In this document: positions 1-11,500 of the stretch, piece by piece
Numbering within the stretch: position 1 is the first letter of the stretch
Layout: each line of letters begins with the position of its first letter
Assembly: GCF_040183065.1 (NCBI RefSeq)
Contig: NC_091119.1
Span: forward strand, 198,632,543-198,696,542
Source: Periplaneta americana
Lineage: Eukaryota; Arthropoda; Insecta; Blattodea; Blattidae
Direction: 5' to 3'
Length of the DNA stretch: 64,000 nucleotides
Made by a program: the position numbers and the translations under genes
Notes under the pieces: model-generated
The model's database searches: none
Told to the model about the DNA's origin: nothing
Seen by the model: only the letters and a program-made list of their open reading frames with translations

Positions 1-54
1 CAATGTTACTTTGCAATAATAATCATGATGATAATAATAGTAATGATGATAATA

Positions 55-87
55 TTCATTCATTCATTCATTCATTCATTCATTCAT
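55..87 (+). repeat. (CATT)n microsatellite, LINE tail
   Basis: Pure CATT repeat abutting the 3' end of the minus-strand LINE fragment that starts at 88. Read on the minus strand it is an (AATG)n tail, as some non-LTR elements carry instead of poly-A. Confidence 0.85.
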
Positions 88-780
88 AGTGTTCTGCCCA
101 AGGGCAGCATTCTCCAAGATTCTCTTTTTTCTGCCTTCCTCTTAGTCTCCGCATATGGTCCATATATCTTAATGTTGTCTATCATCTGATATTTTTTTCT
201 GCTCCGAACTTTTCTCTCGTTCACCATTCCTTCCAGTGCATCCTTCAGTAGGCAGTTTCTTCTCAGCCAGTGACCCAACCAATTTCTTTTCCTCTTCCTG
301 ATCAGTTTCAGCATCATTATTTCTGTGGTGCTTGCGAACAGTGACATAAGTCAGTTCCCAGAAACCATTTTGGATAATTTATTGACGACTGACACTGGTT
401 TATGTCGATTTGATTTTTTTTTCTGTATGAATTATTGCAATGGAAGAAATAGGCTTACTTATGTATTTTTTTCCAAGCGAGCAGATGTTCCGTAAGTTCT
501 CAATACATTATCAAAAAAGGTTTGTGGAAACTGACTTGTGTCACTTTTCCCAAGCACTGCAGATTTGTTCTCCTTCTCTTTCCAGCACAGCTTCATTTCT
601 TGTTCTGTCTGTCCATTTAATACACTCCATTCTTGTACATATCTACATTTCAAATACTTCTAGTGATTCTCTTCACTTCGTCGTAATGTCCATGTTTCTG
701 CCTCATGCAATGCCACACTCCACACAAAGCATTTCACTAATCTCTTCCTTAGTCATTTTTCCGGAGATTCTCAGAAGATG
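88..780 (-). mobile_element. 5'-truncated non-LTR retrotransposon, C-terminal part
   Basis: On the minus strand 84-347 stays open and encodes a basic segment with the motif RKRNWLGHWLRRNCLLKDAL followed by LEGMV and a KRKAE tract, typical of the region after the reverse transcriptase in insect LINEs. Homologous sequence continues to about 780. The same family recurs at 5126-5785 and 49270-49545. A perfect 6-bp hairpin (CTGCCC/GGGCAG, 94-107) sits just inside the AATG tail. The copy is degenerate and non-functional. Clade assignment is uncertain. Confidence 0.75.
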
Positions 781-849
781 CTTCTTTTTCTGTTAAAAGC
801 TTTCTTTGACATTGCAATCGTAATGAGGTATAGTGCATTGAATACTATA

Positions 850-1091
850 AATTGGAGGGCTCAGAGCCAAAGGCGACCAACCCACAATATTTTGTATTGT
901 TCACTATTAAGCCTTTTTTTCAAAACTATACATTGTTGTTACAGATTCATGCTATATTTTTGTATTTATTCAATGTAGACCAATTAAAATAAATTGTGAA
1001 ACCAATCATTTTTTTGTCAGGATCCTCTTAATTTCAACCCTTATTTACTCATTTTGTGGATTAGTCGCCTTTGGCTCTGAGCCCTTCAATT
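850..1091. mobile_element. Short inverted-repeat element (MITE-like), 242 bp
   Basis: Terminal inverted repeats of about 30 bp: the shared core GGGCTCAGAGCCAAAGGCGA lies at about 857 and, inverted, at about 1063. The interior is AT-rich with no coding capacity. No clear target duplication was identified. Confidence 0.75.
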
Positions 1092-1347
1092 GTAGAAGGA
1101 AAATATTAAATTTCATTTCTGCAAAACAAACTACCGGAGATATGAGTTTTTGGGCATATGTTCCTTAATAAATTGACCTCTGTGTGATCTACCATTCCTC
1201 AAAGTTTGTTGGTAAGGCCCTATTAACACTCGGTATAATTATTCGAAACTCCATTACGACTTCATAAACACACAGTATTCTTGTCATTGATTAATTTGTC
1301 TTGCATAAATACTTGCTTACAACTTTAATCGGTCGAATAGTTTAATA

Positions 1348-1965
1348 TTTTTATGCTCGACCATGCCGAAATGTAGTAATTATACACCTGGTAGTAACCC
1401 TTTAATGCACCTCATTAAAGTACACCTATTCATTAAAGTTCAGGTTTTCGATTATTCTCGAATATGCAATCGAAAGACAACTAGCGAAACGTCACGGAGG
1501 CTGGAAATCCAATACTGTCGCAGAAGGTTATGTTCTGTTACTATAATAATTCGCGTTAATTGTAAATAATATTCAAATAGATTCAATTTGTCATCTCGTT
1601 TTTCAATATCTAAATCAATTTCCAAGTTATATCAAGATTAATGTTCATTTTACTCTCTAGATTATATCAAGGTCAATGACATTTGTTCCTAGGAAAAAAA
1701 ACAATACTTTCGCGTCTGCGCACATCTCACAATTTACGAGATTGCACAAAGTCAATTCCGCTCTCCAGTCAGATAAGAATAATATGAATGCTTATGAATA
1801 ATTTCAAGTTAGAAATATAGTCGAGCATAAAAAGTCGTATGAAACTTGCCTATAATGGTAATTAAGACGCTCGTATGAAAATTATGAAACGAGCGCAAGC
1901 GAGTTTCATAAACATACTCGCGTCTTAATTACTACCATTATAGGCCCATTGCATAATGTACTATT
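1348..1965 (+). mobile_element. Inverted-repeat family R1, copy 1
   Basis: First of three copies (others 32465-33083 and 34138-34787). It starts TTATGCTCGACCATGCCGAA. TATGCTCGAC recurs inverted at about 1820. A second nested palindrome follows, with arms GCCTATAATGGTAATTAAGA and its complement, at about 1849-1945. No coding capacity. This copy lacks a segment of about 50 bp found in copies 2 and 3, and its hairpin core (about 1886-1907) is inverted relative to them. Confidence 0.8.
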
Positions 1966-2045
1966 TTATATGTTTCGAAATTATCCAGGATCTCAGCTTT
2001 TCTTACTTCCGTCTCCTAGAGTAAAGTCTGATCCGCAATAGACTG

Positions 2046-2645
2046 GAGACGGAAACGAGAACGAGAACGGAAATATTGTTAAAATGTATTTAAATTTGAA
2101 CATTCACAATTAACGAGAAGCTTGCCGGAGCCCGGGAATGGGAACGTGAAAGTTAATTGTGAATGCTCACATTTAAATACATTTATTTTAACAATACTTC
2201 CGGTCCACACCTGTGGAGTAACGGTATCGAACCCGGCTCCGGAACAATTTTTCTCTCGAAATTATTCAAATCAACTTTACAGGGAGTTATACCTGAAATC
2301 TTGATTTGCATAATACACGTCACTGTTCGTTAACAGAAAACCACAATTTAAGTCACACGGAGTTAGTGTGCACTCGAAGTTGGTTGCTTGACGGTTGTCA
2401 GCCCACTTTGAGGTCTGTGGATATAGAGGGAAAAATTGGATCGGTGTCGGTTAGAGTTCCCGGGTAGCTCAGTGGTAGAGCGTTGGTACGTTAAACCAAA
2501 GGTCCCGGGTTCGATACCCGGCTCCGGAACAATTTTTCTCTCGAAATTATTCAACCTAGATGTTGATACAGCGTCGTAAAATAACCCAATAAAATAAAAA
2601 AACAATATTTCCGTTCTCGTTTGCGTTCTCGTTTCCGTTCCCGGT
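2046..2645. mobile_element. Foldback element interrupted by a SINE
   Basis: The left arm (about 2046-2120) and right arm (2146-2202 plus 2601-2645) are inverted repeats built from GGAAACGAGAACGAGAACGG and AATATTGTTAAAATGTATTT. The right arm is split by the SINE at 2203-2600, whose target duplication AACAATAYTTCCG restores the arm when removed. Confidence 0.75.
2203..2600 (+). mobile_element. Mosaic tRNA-derived SINE
   Basis: A 398-bp insert bounded by a 13-bp target duplication (2190-2202 and 2601-2613, one mismatch). It begins with the head of SINE family B (CCACACCTGTGGAGTAACGG), switches at a B-box-like sequence to family A, runs through the family A body into a tRNA-like unit (about 2457-2532: A box GTAGCTCAGTGGTAGAGC, B box GGTTCGATACC), then ends with the family B tail (GATGTTGATACAGCGTCGTA). 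About 45 bp containing CCGGAACAATTTTTCTCTCG is present twice, near 2240 and 2525. Confidence 0.75.
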
Positions 2646-3187
2646 TTATTGTGCTTAAGCCGTTTTGAGGCTTCTTCTCCGAACATTCTCCAATATCGGC
2701 TGGCTTTGAACCCTAAACAACCAAGTGCGGTAGTCACTGACTTCAGAAACTATTTCTATCGCCACATTTTGTTGTCGCTGTTGCGGAGATCAGTGATCAT
2801 GTTGTCAACGTGGCGGAACGCCTTGTCGCGACACTGTCTGTTCACTTCACAATTCAGACATAGTTTGCTGTACTGTGGCGTTCAGTTCCAGTATCGTCAG
2901 TGGCGGAATAAATGGTTTATTAAATGATTTTCAGGAAGACAGTTTGCTAGAAATCCGGAGCCAGAACGTTTTCTTTGTATAGATAGAAGCAAACTGAGGT
3001 CATTGCACTCTTTTCGATCCCTGAAGTTTCACTCGTTTGTAATTAATTTCGACACATTGGTTAATACTGATATTTCTTTTCATTAACAATCTTATCAAGA
3101 CGTCACATATGCACATTATGCGTATTGAAAAACAATTTAGTTTCTCATGTTTATCAGTTACAGTTCTGTCTACACTACATAACAAAC

Positions 3188-3246
<59 letters not shown>
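3188..3246 (+). repeat. (TTA)n microsatellite, LINE tail
   Basis: About 20 ATT/TTA units next to the 3' end of the minus-strand LINE at 3247-4140. It makes the overlapping reading frames translate as poly-isoleucine. Confidence 0.85.
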
Positions 3247-4140
3247 GTATCTCCAATGGGGGGTAGCCCTATTTTACATATGTATGCTAGGGCTATAGTT
3301 GTACACAAAAAAATAGGCCTAAGCATAAAAACAAATTGAAAAGAAAAATAAATTATCTTACACAATGTAAACAAAACATGAAACAATCCTTAATTTAAAC
3401 ATTGCGATTGTAAATTAAACATCAGGCATCAATTTGAGACATACAGAAAACAGTTACAACACACAAACATAACATTTGTTATAACCGTTCTCTATAAAAC
3501 AATTATGCAACTTTCCGTAACATACAGCATAAATTAATACACAATAGTCACACAAACACAATCAAGCATCCCTTAACTATGACTCATCATACACAACAAA
3601 TCAAGCATCCTCTACAACACATACACTTCAACATAATAGCCATACTTTTAAAAGTTACAAATTTGGCTCCAAAAGCATAAATAGGACACTGTTACTAAAT
3701 ACTGTTATTTCCTACAAGGTCTTAAACACATCTGTAATAAATCTGTGAAATTCCTTTATGCAATATTGCTTCAGAAAAACGTTTGTTAATGGTGATATGA
3801 AAGTTGTATCGCACATGCTAAGGTGGGTTTCTAGCCGGTATCTCTTGCGTTCTTGTAGCGGGCACTCGAATAACAGGTGGTCGACTGTTTGTGTGGGGTG
3901 TTCACAGGGACATGAAGAGCCGTTGGGTTGTCAATTTTGAAACGTTCGAAATATGAATTAAATTTTCCGTGTCCAGTCATGAATTGCGTGGATATGTGTG
4001 ATGGTTCATAATTCTTTACGGTTAGTCTATCTTTAACTGTGTGAAAATATAGTGATTTTGTGATTTGGCCATTTGTACTATTTAACCACATTGCATTCCA
4101 GTCATTTAACATGTCCACCATCATTTGCATTTTCACATAA
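3247..4140 (-). mobile_element. 5'-truncated LINE with RNase-H-side C-terminus
   Basis: The minus strand encodes (3831-4136) a segment with TNGQITKSLYFHTVKDRL and MTGHGKFNSYFERF, resembling the region after RNase H in R1/I-group LINEs. Further in-frame pieces lie downstream toward 3720. Its 3' end carries a perfect 8-bp hairpin (TAGCCCTA/TAGGGCTA, 3264-3295) shortly before an (AAT)n tail. The copy is broken and lacks the reverse-transcriptase domain. Confidence 0.7.
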
Positions 4141-4355
4141 ACTTAGAAAAGAAAAAAAAAACGAACAAGTTTAATTTCTTTGTAAACTGTATTGTTTTAA
4201 GTTATTATACGTAATTAATTTTTCATGAATTGACATCAAATAACCACACATATTGTATATTGTAATTCAGAGTGCACCATATTGGTGGGACACATTTCAA
4301 ATGTATATTTCTAGGAATGGAAACATTATTTTATTAAACACTATATCATGTAACT

Positions 4356-4410
4356 TCATTCATTCATTCATTCATTCATTCATTCATTCATTCATTCATT
4401 CATTCATTCA
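4356..4410 (+). repeat. (CATT)n microsatellite
   Basis: About 14 uninterrupted units. No LINE coding sequence is recognisable beside it. The flanks (4141-4355 and 4411-4600) are AT-rich with nothing else seen. Confidence 0.85.
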
Positions 4411-4599
4411 TCTCACCTATTTGAAATAATAAGTTATTATGTAAAATAAGACCTAAAAATTACAATTAAATTGTGAAAAGAAGCAGATCAATAAGGTTTA
4501 AAGTCTTAATGGTTATTATGATTGGTTTAAACATGCACTAAAACCAGACGTAAGTGCAAGTTTGAACCAATAAATTATTGAGATTTGCGATAAATTAAT

Positions 4600-5125
<526 letters not shown>

Positions 5126-5785
5126 ATTCATTCATTCATTGTTCCGCTCAAGGACAGGTCTTTCACTGCAAACCCAGCTTTCTCCAATCTTTCCAATTTT
5201 CTGCCTTCCTCTTTATCTCATATGATCCACATATCTTAATATCGTCTCTTCTGCCCCGAACTCTTCTCTCGTTCACCATTCCTTCCAGTGCAGCCTTCAG
5301 TAGGCAGTTTCTTCTCAGCCAGTGACCCAACCAATTCCTTTTTCTCTTCCTGATCAGTTTCAGCATCATTCTTTCTGTCGCCCTCGGTAGCGCAGTTGGT
5401 ATAGCGCTGGCCTTCTATGTTCGAGATTGCAGGTTCGATCCCGGCCGAAGTCGATGGCATTTAAGTGTGTTTGAATGTGACAGGGTCATGTCAGTAGATT
5501 TACTGGCATGTAAAAGAGCTCCTACGGGACAAAAATTCCGGCACACTGGCGACGCTGATATAACCTCTGCAGTTGCGAGCGTCGTTAAATAAACCATAAC
5601 TTTCAACTTTTTTCATTCTTTCTTCACCTACTCTTTCCAACACAGCTTCATTTGTTATTCTGTCTGTCCACTTCACACGCTTCATTCTTCTCCATATCCA
5701 CATTTCAAATGCTTCTATTCACGTCGCCACATTGTCCATGTTTCTGTCCCATACAATGCTATACTCCATACAAACCACTTAGTTC
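5126..5785 (-). mobile_element. LINE fragment, same family as 88-780, split by a SINE
   Basis: The minus strand encodes again a RKRNWLGHWLRRNCLLKAAL-type motif (5163-5369) and, beyond the SINE at 5377-5612, the more upstream part (5613-5785), colinear with 540-760 of the first copy. The tail is (AATG)n at 5126-5139. Degenerate. Confidence 0.75.
5377..5612 (+). mobile_element. tRNA-derived SINE, family C, with target duplication
   Basis: A 236-bp insert in the LINE, flanked by a perfect 11-bp target duplication TCATTCTTTCT (5366-5376 and 5613-5623). The head is tRNA-like: A box GGTAGCGCAGTTGGTATAGC, B box GGTTCGATCCC. The body ends GCGTCGTTAAATAAACC. It is not a functional tRNA because the anticodon arm is degenerate. 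Confidence 0.9.
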
Positions 5786-5960
5786 AAATTCTAGTTGGGA
5801 CAAATTATCTAGTTGAAGTTTTTTCCGAGGTTTTCCCTCAACCCATTAAGAGCAAACAAATGCTAGGTAACTTTCGGCGCTGGACCCTGGACTCATTTCG
5901 CTGGTATTATCAACAGTGATCTCACTAGAGGTTTTGATTTATCTAGAGAAAATCAAAACT
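5785..5960 (+). mobile_element. SINE family B, partial, plus hairpin
   Basis: It matches the body of the full family B copies (GGTTTTCCCTCAACCC, AAATGCTAGGTAACTTTCGG, GGACTCATTTCGCTGG) but lacks most of the tRNA head and all of the tail. A hairpin with arms GTTTTGATTT and AAAATCAAAAC follows at about 5932-5959. Confidence 0.65.
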
Positions 5961-7026
5961 CGGGTGGGATTTAATTGACTATTACACGATTAGAAGAAAG
6001 CAAATAAAGATTAGAAGTAACAAAGTACCCCAATACAATAAAATATTAATTGACTTATGAAAATGCAACTGTCTTCAAATGTATTATTGTATCATCTCAG
6101 CATTACGCTAGATGACAGTAGTGTGTTATGATTAGCTGTTTTCTTGTTATCAGTTGTGCCAACTATAGAATCTTCATTGAAGTGTGTGGACGGTAACTAG
6201 TCAAGAAGGCTTTGTTGATTCAGTTTCATTTTTATTAAAACATTTGCATTCAACTTCAATCATCCGGATCCCAGTAATCAACGTCACTTGACAGATGATT
6301 TTCAATAAATCTTAGTATTAAACAATCTCTGATACGTGACTATCCATAATATCATATAGCAGAAGCTATAATAATCATAACCTAAATAATATAAAGAAGT
6401 GTTAGAAAAGTTTTAATTATGGATGATGAAATAAACAAGAACAGTTTTAATTAACGATGATGAAATAAAAAATAAACATGAATAATTATAAAAGAAACAA
6501 TTATTGAAAATACAATTTTCAAATTTGAATGTTTTAGTGGTTGGTGGTTCAATTGATGTTATATTGGACGTGTGCGTAAAAGAAGTGGAACTCGTTGGTG
6601 TACATGGTGTATCCCTCAACTTATTCAGGATTTCCGAATGGTGCTCTTCATTTATTTGTAAATAGGGTTTCAGGGAAGATGCTATGACCAGTGATCTTTA
6701 TTAATTCTTGTTCTTGAATGCCAATGCGAGTCATATTTGAAAGTGCTTTGCATCGACTGGAGTGGTTTGTAATTTTCTGTTGTTTGACGTCCAGACCAGT
6801 GCAGTTTGAAATGCTGGCAAACAAAGAAACAAATGCTAGGGTAGTGATAGAAGTAAACAAATGCTAGGGACGCGATAAAATTAAACAAATGCTAGGGACG
6901 CGATAAAATTGTGCGATAAGCAGCCACGATTGGTTGAAAGACGTCCTTTCGTAGCGTTTTATTAGTCAAAAGTAGTGTGACGTAGTAAAAGTGTAATAGT
7001 CACCTTCATGTCACTCAAACGCTATA
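5961..7026. other. AT-rich stretch, no gene; weak inverted termini and a 28-bp tandem repeat
   Basis: No convincing coding frame. TGACTATTACAC at about 5983 recurs inverted near 6990, so a decayed DNA element may span the interval. A 28-bp unit (TAAACAAATGCTAGGGACGC followed by GATAAAAT) is present twice at 6854-6909, with a degenerate unit upstream. Confidence 0.4.
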
Positions 7027-7643
7027 CGAGGGACATCCAGAAAGTAAGTTTCCCGATTTTTCCCCTTGAAAGTAAACGTAATTAGCCGTGTCAATTGCGC
7101 ATGCGTAACAGATCTATGACGTATCAATCATATGCCAGCCGGACAGGTCCCGCCTGGTGCCAGTAGCGTGGCAGCAGTGGTTCGAAATTGAAGCTCTTTA
7201 TTCCTTCTCCCGCTGCCTCGAGGTTCGATCGGTGATAAAGTTCTTTAATGCACAAAGCATTGCCAGCTCTCATCGGCAGCTGTCAGGCATATGGGCCGAA
7301 CATATCTCTCTCTCTCTCTCGCTCTCCCTCTCTCTCTCGCTCCCCCTCCCTCCCTCCCTCCCTCTCTCTCTTTTTTTTCAAGAAATTCCTGTCCTCCTGT
7401 GAGCGTTTTGGCAACGACGAAGAGCTGAAGACGTCTGTCACACGCTGGTTCCATTCACAGGCGGCAGAGTTCTACGACAGAGGGATACAAAAGTTTATCC
7501 CACGATACGACGTCTCAATTCTGATGGTGGCTATGTTGAAAAATAGCTGAAACATTGCTGTATCTGTTGCCAATAAATGTTTTCCTTAAAGTGTGTGAAC
7601 TTTTTTAAAAAAATAGGGAAACTTACTTTCTGGATGCGCCTCG
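7027..7643 (+). mobile_element. Deleted mariner-type transposon
   Basis: Terminal inverted repeats of about 30 bp (CGAGGGACATCCAGAAAGTA at the left; its near complement ends at 7643) lie between TATA flanks, consistent with a TA target. The right part encodes the C-terminal end of a mariner transposase (CERFGNDEELKTSVTRWFHS, then QAAEFYDRGIQKFI) ending near 7550. The catalytic middle is absent. A CT-rich tract at 7303-7371 lies at the deletion region. Confidence 0.85.
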
Positions 7644-7959
7644 TATAACCATGGGAGTTCATGAAACGCCGTAAAATAAAGTAATTAAAAAGGATCAGTG
7701 GAAGAAGACGGGGTTAAAAAGGTAGCATAAATGTAAATATGTGTTCAAAGAAAGCCTTATATCTAAATAAGTCGATGATCCTACTTCCATTTGTGACGTT
7801 TCACCCCATTGCCAATAGTCTTGAGGTCATTATTATAAATTCCCGGAACAGTAAGGAGCTGGGAATAGATTCGGAAGTCACAGCGCTGGGGTAGCCCATG
7901 TGCAGCATCGGTAATGATCACCTATGCTGCCGGAGGAGGGAATGCCAGCCTTGATAACG

Positions 7960-8040
7960 TGACGTCACGTCGTATGGGTTCCGCGGAACCCGTCCTGCGA
8001 GTCGCCGAGTATCGACTCCATCGAGTGGCTCTTATAAAGA
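7960..8040 (+). promoter_or_regulatory. Promoter of the Gly-rich secreted protein gene
   Basis: TATAAA at 8033-8038 lies 54 bases before the start codon, putting a start site near 8063. Upstream are a perfect CRE/ATF palindrome TGACGTCA (7960-7967) and a perfect 16-bp palindrome GGGTTCCGCGGAACCC (7976-7991). The local GC content is far above the surroundings. Function is inferred from motif and position. Confidence 0.7.
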
Positions 8041-8091
8041 AGACCGCGAGAAATTCACGGCCATCCGTGAACGAGGAGCTCTGCAGACAAG

Positions 8092-8179
8092 ATGAGGCTG
8101 GGTTCTTCGTACACGCTGTTGCCCCTGGCAACGCTCCTGCTGGTGGGATTACGTCATGTGGACGCCACTCCGGAGCACG
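8092..8179 (+). CDS. Exon 1: signal peptide of Gly/Ser/Asn-rich secreted protein
   Basis: ATG at 8092 opens 29 codons plus one base: MRLGSSYTLLPLATLLLVGL, then RHVDA|TPEH. A short basic start, a leucine-rich core and an Ala-X-like cleavage site after residue 25 make a standard signal peptide. The exon ends at the consensus donor CG|GTAAGT (GT at 8180-8181). Phase 1 is completed by the AG at 16499-16500. The start is chosen because a TATA box lies 54 bases upstream and this is the first ATG after the inferred start site. Confidence 0.85.
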
Positions 8180-8319
8180 GTAAGTGGCGTTTCGTGGTCA
8201 TCTACGAGTTGTTTAATTGTACATAATGGATGTGATTACAGAATTTCAGTTTTTAATTTTTTTTTTGCGATACTACAAATAAAACAAAAATTTTTAGGTA
8301 ATTGTGTGTAAACGACCCA

Positions 8320-9030
8320 TGAAAGGAAATAGTAATATGCGTTACATGAGCGGTATCTTGAAGTTTTCATGTTCGAGGAAAAGTCTGAAAAAGCGAAACA
8401 TAGTTGAGCTTTTTTAATTTCCGAGAATTGAAAGAAAACATACCGCTCTTGTATCGTACATTATTTTGTGCGAAGATCGTTTATTACATACCTGAAAGAG
8501 GAATTTCTAATTAGTTGCAATGAAATGTCCATCTTGGTTTCTGTTCAATGACGGCAAATTTGCAAAACAAAAATATCTATCTTCAACATTGTTGCTTTCA
8601 AATGTTTTCTGCGTTTACTATACTCCAGCAGGCCGTGATATACGTCTGTCTTCCCCCCCCCCAGTCTATGATGAGTCTGGAATCTTGTTGATTTTTTCAC
8701 GGCTTCCTTAATGTTACTTGCATCACGAATGCAGTAACTTTAGTGGAGTTGTAGAGTTTACTTAAGTTTTGCAAATATTTAAAAACAATAATTAACAGTA
8801 CAATTTAGGTGAAATTGCAGTGGTAAGTTTCCAATTTATAATTATTACTATATTGAACGTCTCTAAAAATAATATGTTAAAAGCCTAAAGCAGTAAAATG
8901 AATATGTCACTTAAGCGGTAAGAAGAGGGAAATTGATATGTGTGTTAAGTTGGGAATACTGAATGTGGAATTTTAGAGTTTCCGCGGATTGGTTTTGTGC
9001 GGAAACCAAGCAAATACGCACGATCTCGCA
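8320..9030 (+). repeat. Dispersed repeat R2, copy 1 (inverted copy at 25325-26010)
   Basis: About 700 bp closely matches the reverse complement of 25325-26010, from AATATGCGTTAC to CACGATCTCGCACAAA. Within it GAGCGGTA (about 8349) and TACCGCTC (about 8441) form a foldback of roughly 100 bp. No coding capacity. It could be a DNA element or an inverted segmental duplication. Confidence 0.75.
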
Positions 9031-9214
9031 CAAACGAATTTAATTGTTTTCCCATTATTTTAAAACTAAGTTAAAACATTTAAAATTGGGCTATTAGTAT
9101 GTTTAATCACGACCAGTACACAATTATTATTTTTTAGCTGCTGATATTGCAGAGTTTTCTTGGTGGTGAACCCTCGAAATCTTGTTGCATGAGTATTAGG
9201 TTAATTGAAGAATG

Positions 9215-9860
9215 TGTCCCCAAGAGTCGCTCACAAGCAAACATTCTGATTAGGGCAGATAAAGAATTTAAAATTTTTTCTTCCACAATGTTAATAATGT
9301 CAAAAGAAGTGCTTATACAAATTTTGGCCACTCGACCGCAATCACGAGAACCGCAAAAAAATAAGTTCGCCAGGAGCCGTTAACAGGAAGAAAATAAAAT
9401 TTCATTGGAAAAATTTATTGGAACAGACACAGCAATTGTTGAGCTATTTTTCGACTTATTCCACACCGGAACTGAGACATTTGTCATATCATGGGATCGA
9501 CAGAGAGGTGCAGACGGCTGTCAAACGCTGGTTCCGATCCCATGCGGATGGCTTCTACGACACAAGGATACGAAAATTGATCTCATGGTGTAAAAAGTCT
9601 CAATTCTATTGGGGGATATGTTGAAAAATAGCGCAACAATTGCTGTATCTGTTTCAATAAATATTTCCATGCAATTGTGCTTTTCTTTCTGTAAACGGCC
9701 CCAGGGAAAATCACTTTCTGGACGGCCTCGTATTTGCGGTCGATTGGCCAAAATTAATATAAGCACTTCTTTTGACATTATTAACATGGTGGAAGAAAAA
9801 AAAATTAACTTTTTTATCTGCCCCCATCAGAGAGTTTGCTTGCCAGTCCATTTGGCCATT
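9215..9860. mobile_element. Inverted repeat enclosing a mariner 3' remnant
   Basis: Arms of about 130 bp (9215-9345 and, inverted, 9733-9860) share AAGAAGTGCTTATA and GACATTATTAACA. Between them the + strand encodes a decayed mariner transposase C-terminus (VQTAVKRWFRSHADGFYDT, about 9510-9570) followed by an end resembling mariner TIRs (CACTTTCTGGACGGCCTCG, about 9711-9729). The left mariner end is missing. Confidence 0.65.
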
Positions 9861-10365
9861 TTGATGATTTTAACATATATGTGATTATGTTTGAGATACT
9901 TATCACCATATTTTAAGCTTGTTTTCTTCCAAAACAACACCGATCCTTATGTAAAAGGTTGTGTTATTGTTCATGTCACTTGAAAACTCGATCAGTCCGG
10001 TGGGTACAAAACTAGCCCAGGCCTTTCATAAAAATGGACTTAACGCGTTTTGACATCACATTCTTCAATTGCTTCTGTTGTTATCGAATATTTTGTGGTA
10101 GTCCCAAATATATTGGTTTCTAACACAATTTGTCTAGTTTTATAACACTGTTGGCTTTTATTTCGTTACGGTATTAAAATTTATCTTGGTTACATATTCG
10201 GAAGAGAAACTGCATACAACGCTTACTGTTGACGGTTCTACAAATATAACAAAATTTCGTAGGTAATCGCGAGTAAATGACCCAGGAACGGAAAAATAAT
10301 TTAAGCCCCAATTGTTTCCACTTGTTTTAAAATAAATTTCAACATTAAAAATTCGCCTGACCGTG

Positions 10366-10575
10366 AAACTAGCGGACCCGGGTTCAGATCCTAGTTGAGA
10401 CAAGTTACTTGGTTGAGATTTTCCCTCAACCGAATAAGAGCAAATGCTGGATAACTTTAGGCTTTGATCCTGGACTCATTTCGCTGGCATTATCATCTTC
10501 ATCTCATTAAGACGTTATATAACCATAGAAGTTGCAAAAGCGTCGTAAAGTAACCAATAAAAATATTAAAGACTG
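10366..10575 (+). mobile_element. SINE family B, old degenerate copy
   Basis: It matches the family from the B box (GACCCGGGTTCAGATCC) through TTTTCCCTCAACC and GGACTCATTTCGCTGGC to GCGTCGTAAAGTAACC and an A-rich tail. The 5' tRNA half is lost or unrecognisable. Confidence 0.75.
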
Positions 10576-10689
10576 GATTATTGGAATGTTTAATTTATAG
10601 CCTCTCCATAGTCTTTTCTTTTAAAGCATTTGAGTCCTTTTGGTGGTTTGCCCCTTGAAATTTTAACCATCCTTGTTGTATGATCACTG

Positions 10690-11500
10690 CATTAATTATT
10701 ATTTATTGTTAATAAAATAACATGGACAAAAATACAATCTTAGTTCTTCCCTGAAGGAGTAAAAAACTCGTGCTCAGGGAGATATCTAAACGCAAAGATA
10801 ATTTTTTGACACAAACTGGGTCAATAAAAAAATTACAGGAATAAATTAAATTTAAAAATACAATTTCAATTTCAACAATTTAAGTCATACAATTACATGT
10901 ACATATTAAATCAATATATATTCTTTAAAAATTAAATTCCTATCGCTATTTTTGAAATTTCTGATACTAAAATTTTCCAAATTTGGGTATTTATCAATTA
11001 TTTTATTGTATAACCTTGGACCAAAGTAGGCACCATGGCTCAGAGTTGTGCTTGTGAAACACTTTGGTTCCTCTAGTCATATAAAATCGAATCTTTTAGT
11101 TCCATATTTATGATGATACAATTTGAATTTATTACGATTTTTATGTATGAAGATTAATAAGGCAATATAATAAATATGTTTAATTTAAAAAAAAAAACAT
11201 TGAAATTAGAAAACAAAAGTTCAGATGAATAATCAATTGGTTTATTAAGGCATATTTTAATAATTCTTTTCTGAATAAGCATTAGTGGAGTGAGATTAGA
11301 AATACATGCATGTCCCCACCCTAAAATTCCATACTGGAGAATGGATTGAAATAAACCTAAATAAATGAGACGTAAAATATTAATTGGTAAATATGACCGA
11401 AGTATAACAAAGATATAAATTGTTTTACGTAATCTATTGCATAAATATGTAATTGCTTCTACTGTTACCAAATCTTTTATGGACTGTATTTTGCGCTAGT
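10690..11500 (-). mobile_element. 5'-truncated jockey/CR1-type LINE
   Basis: The minus strand at 11154-11471 encodes a post-RT segment (LRLIYLGLFQSILQYGILGW then LIQKRIIKICLNKPIDYSSE), similar in plan to 31700-32395. Its 3' untranslated end holds the hairpin CCCTGA...GAGT/ACTC...TCAGGG (10749-10779). The frame is broken after this segment. Confidence 0.75.

Noticed and set aside
2457-2532. tRNA gene
   Set aside because: A and B boxes are present, but the acceptor stem is imperfect, position 33 of the loop is not T, and the unit is fused to SINE body and tail inside a target duplication.
3000-3386. Poly-isoleucine frames on both strands
   Set aside because: Translation of the (TTA)n tail.
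7914-8183. 89-codon + strand frame over the promoter and exon 1
   Set aside because: It is in a different frame from the signal-peptide exon, starts upstream of the TATA box and crosses the splice donor.
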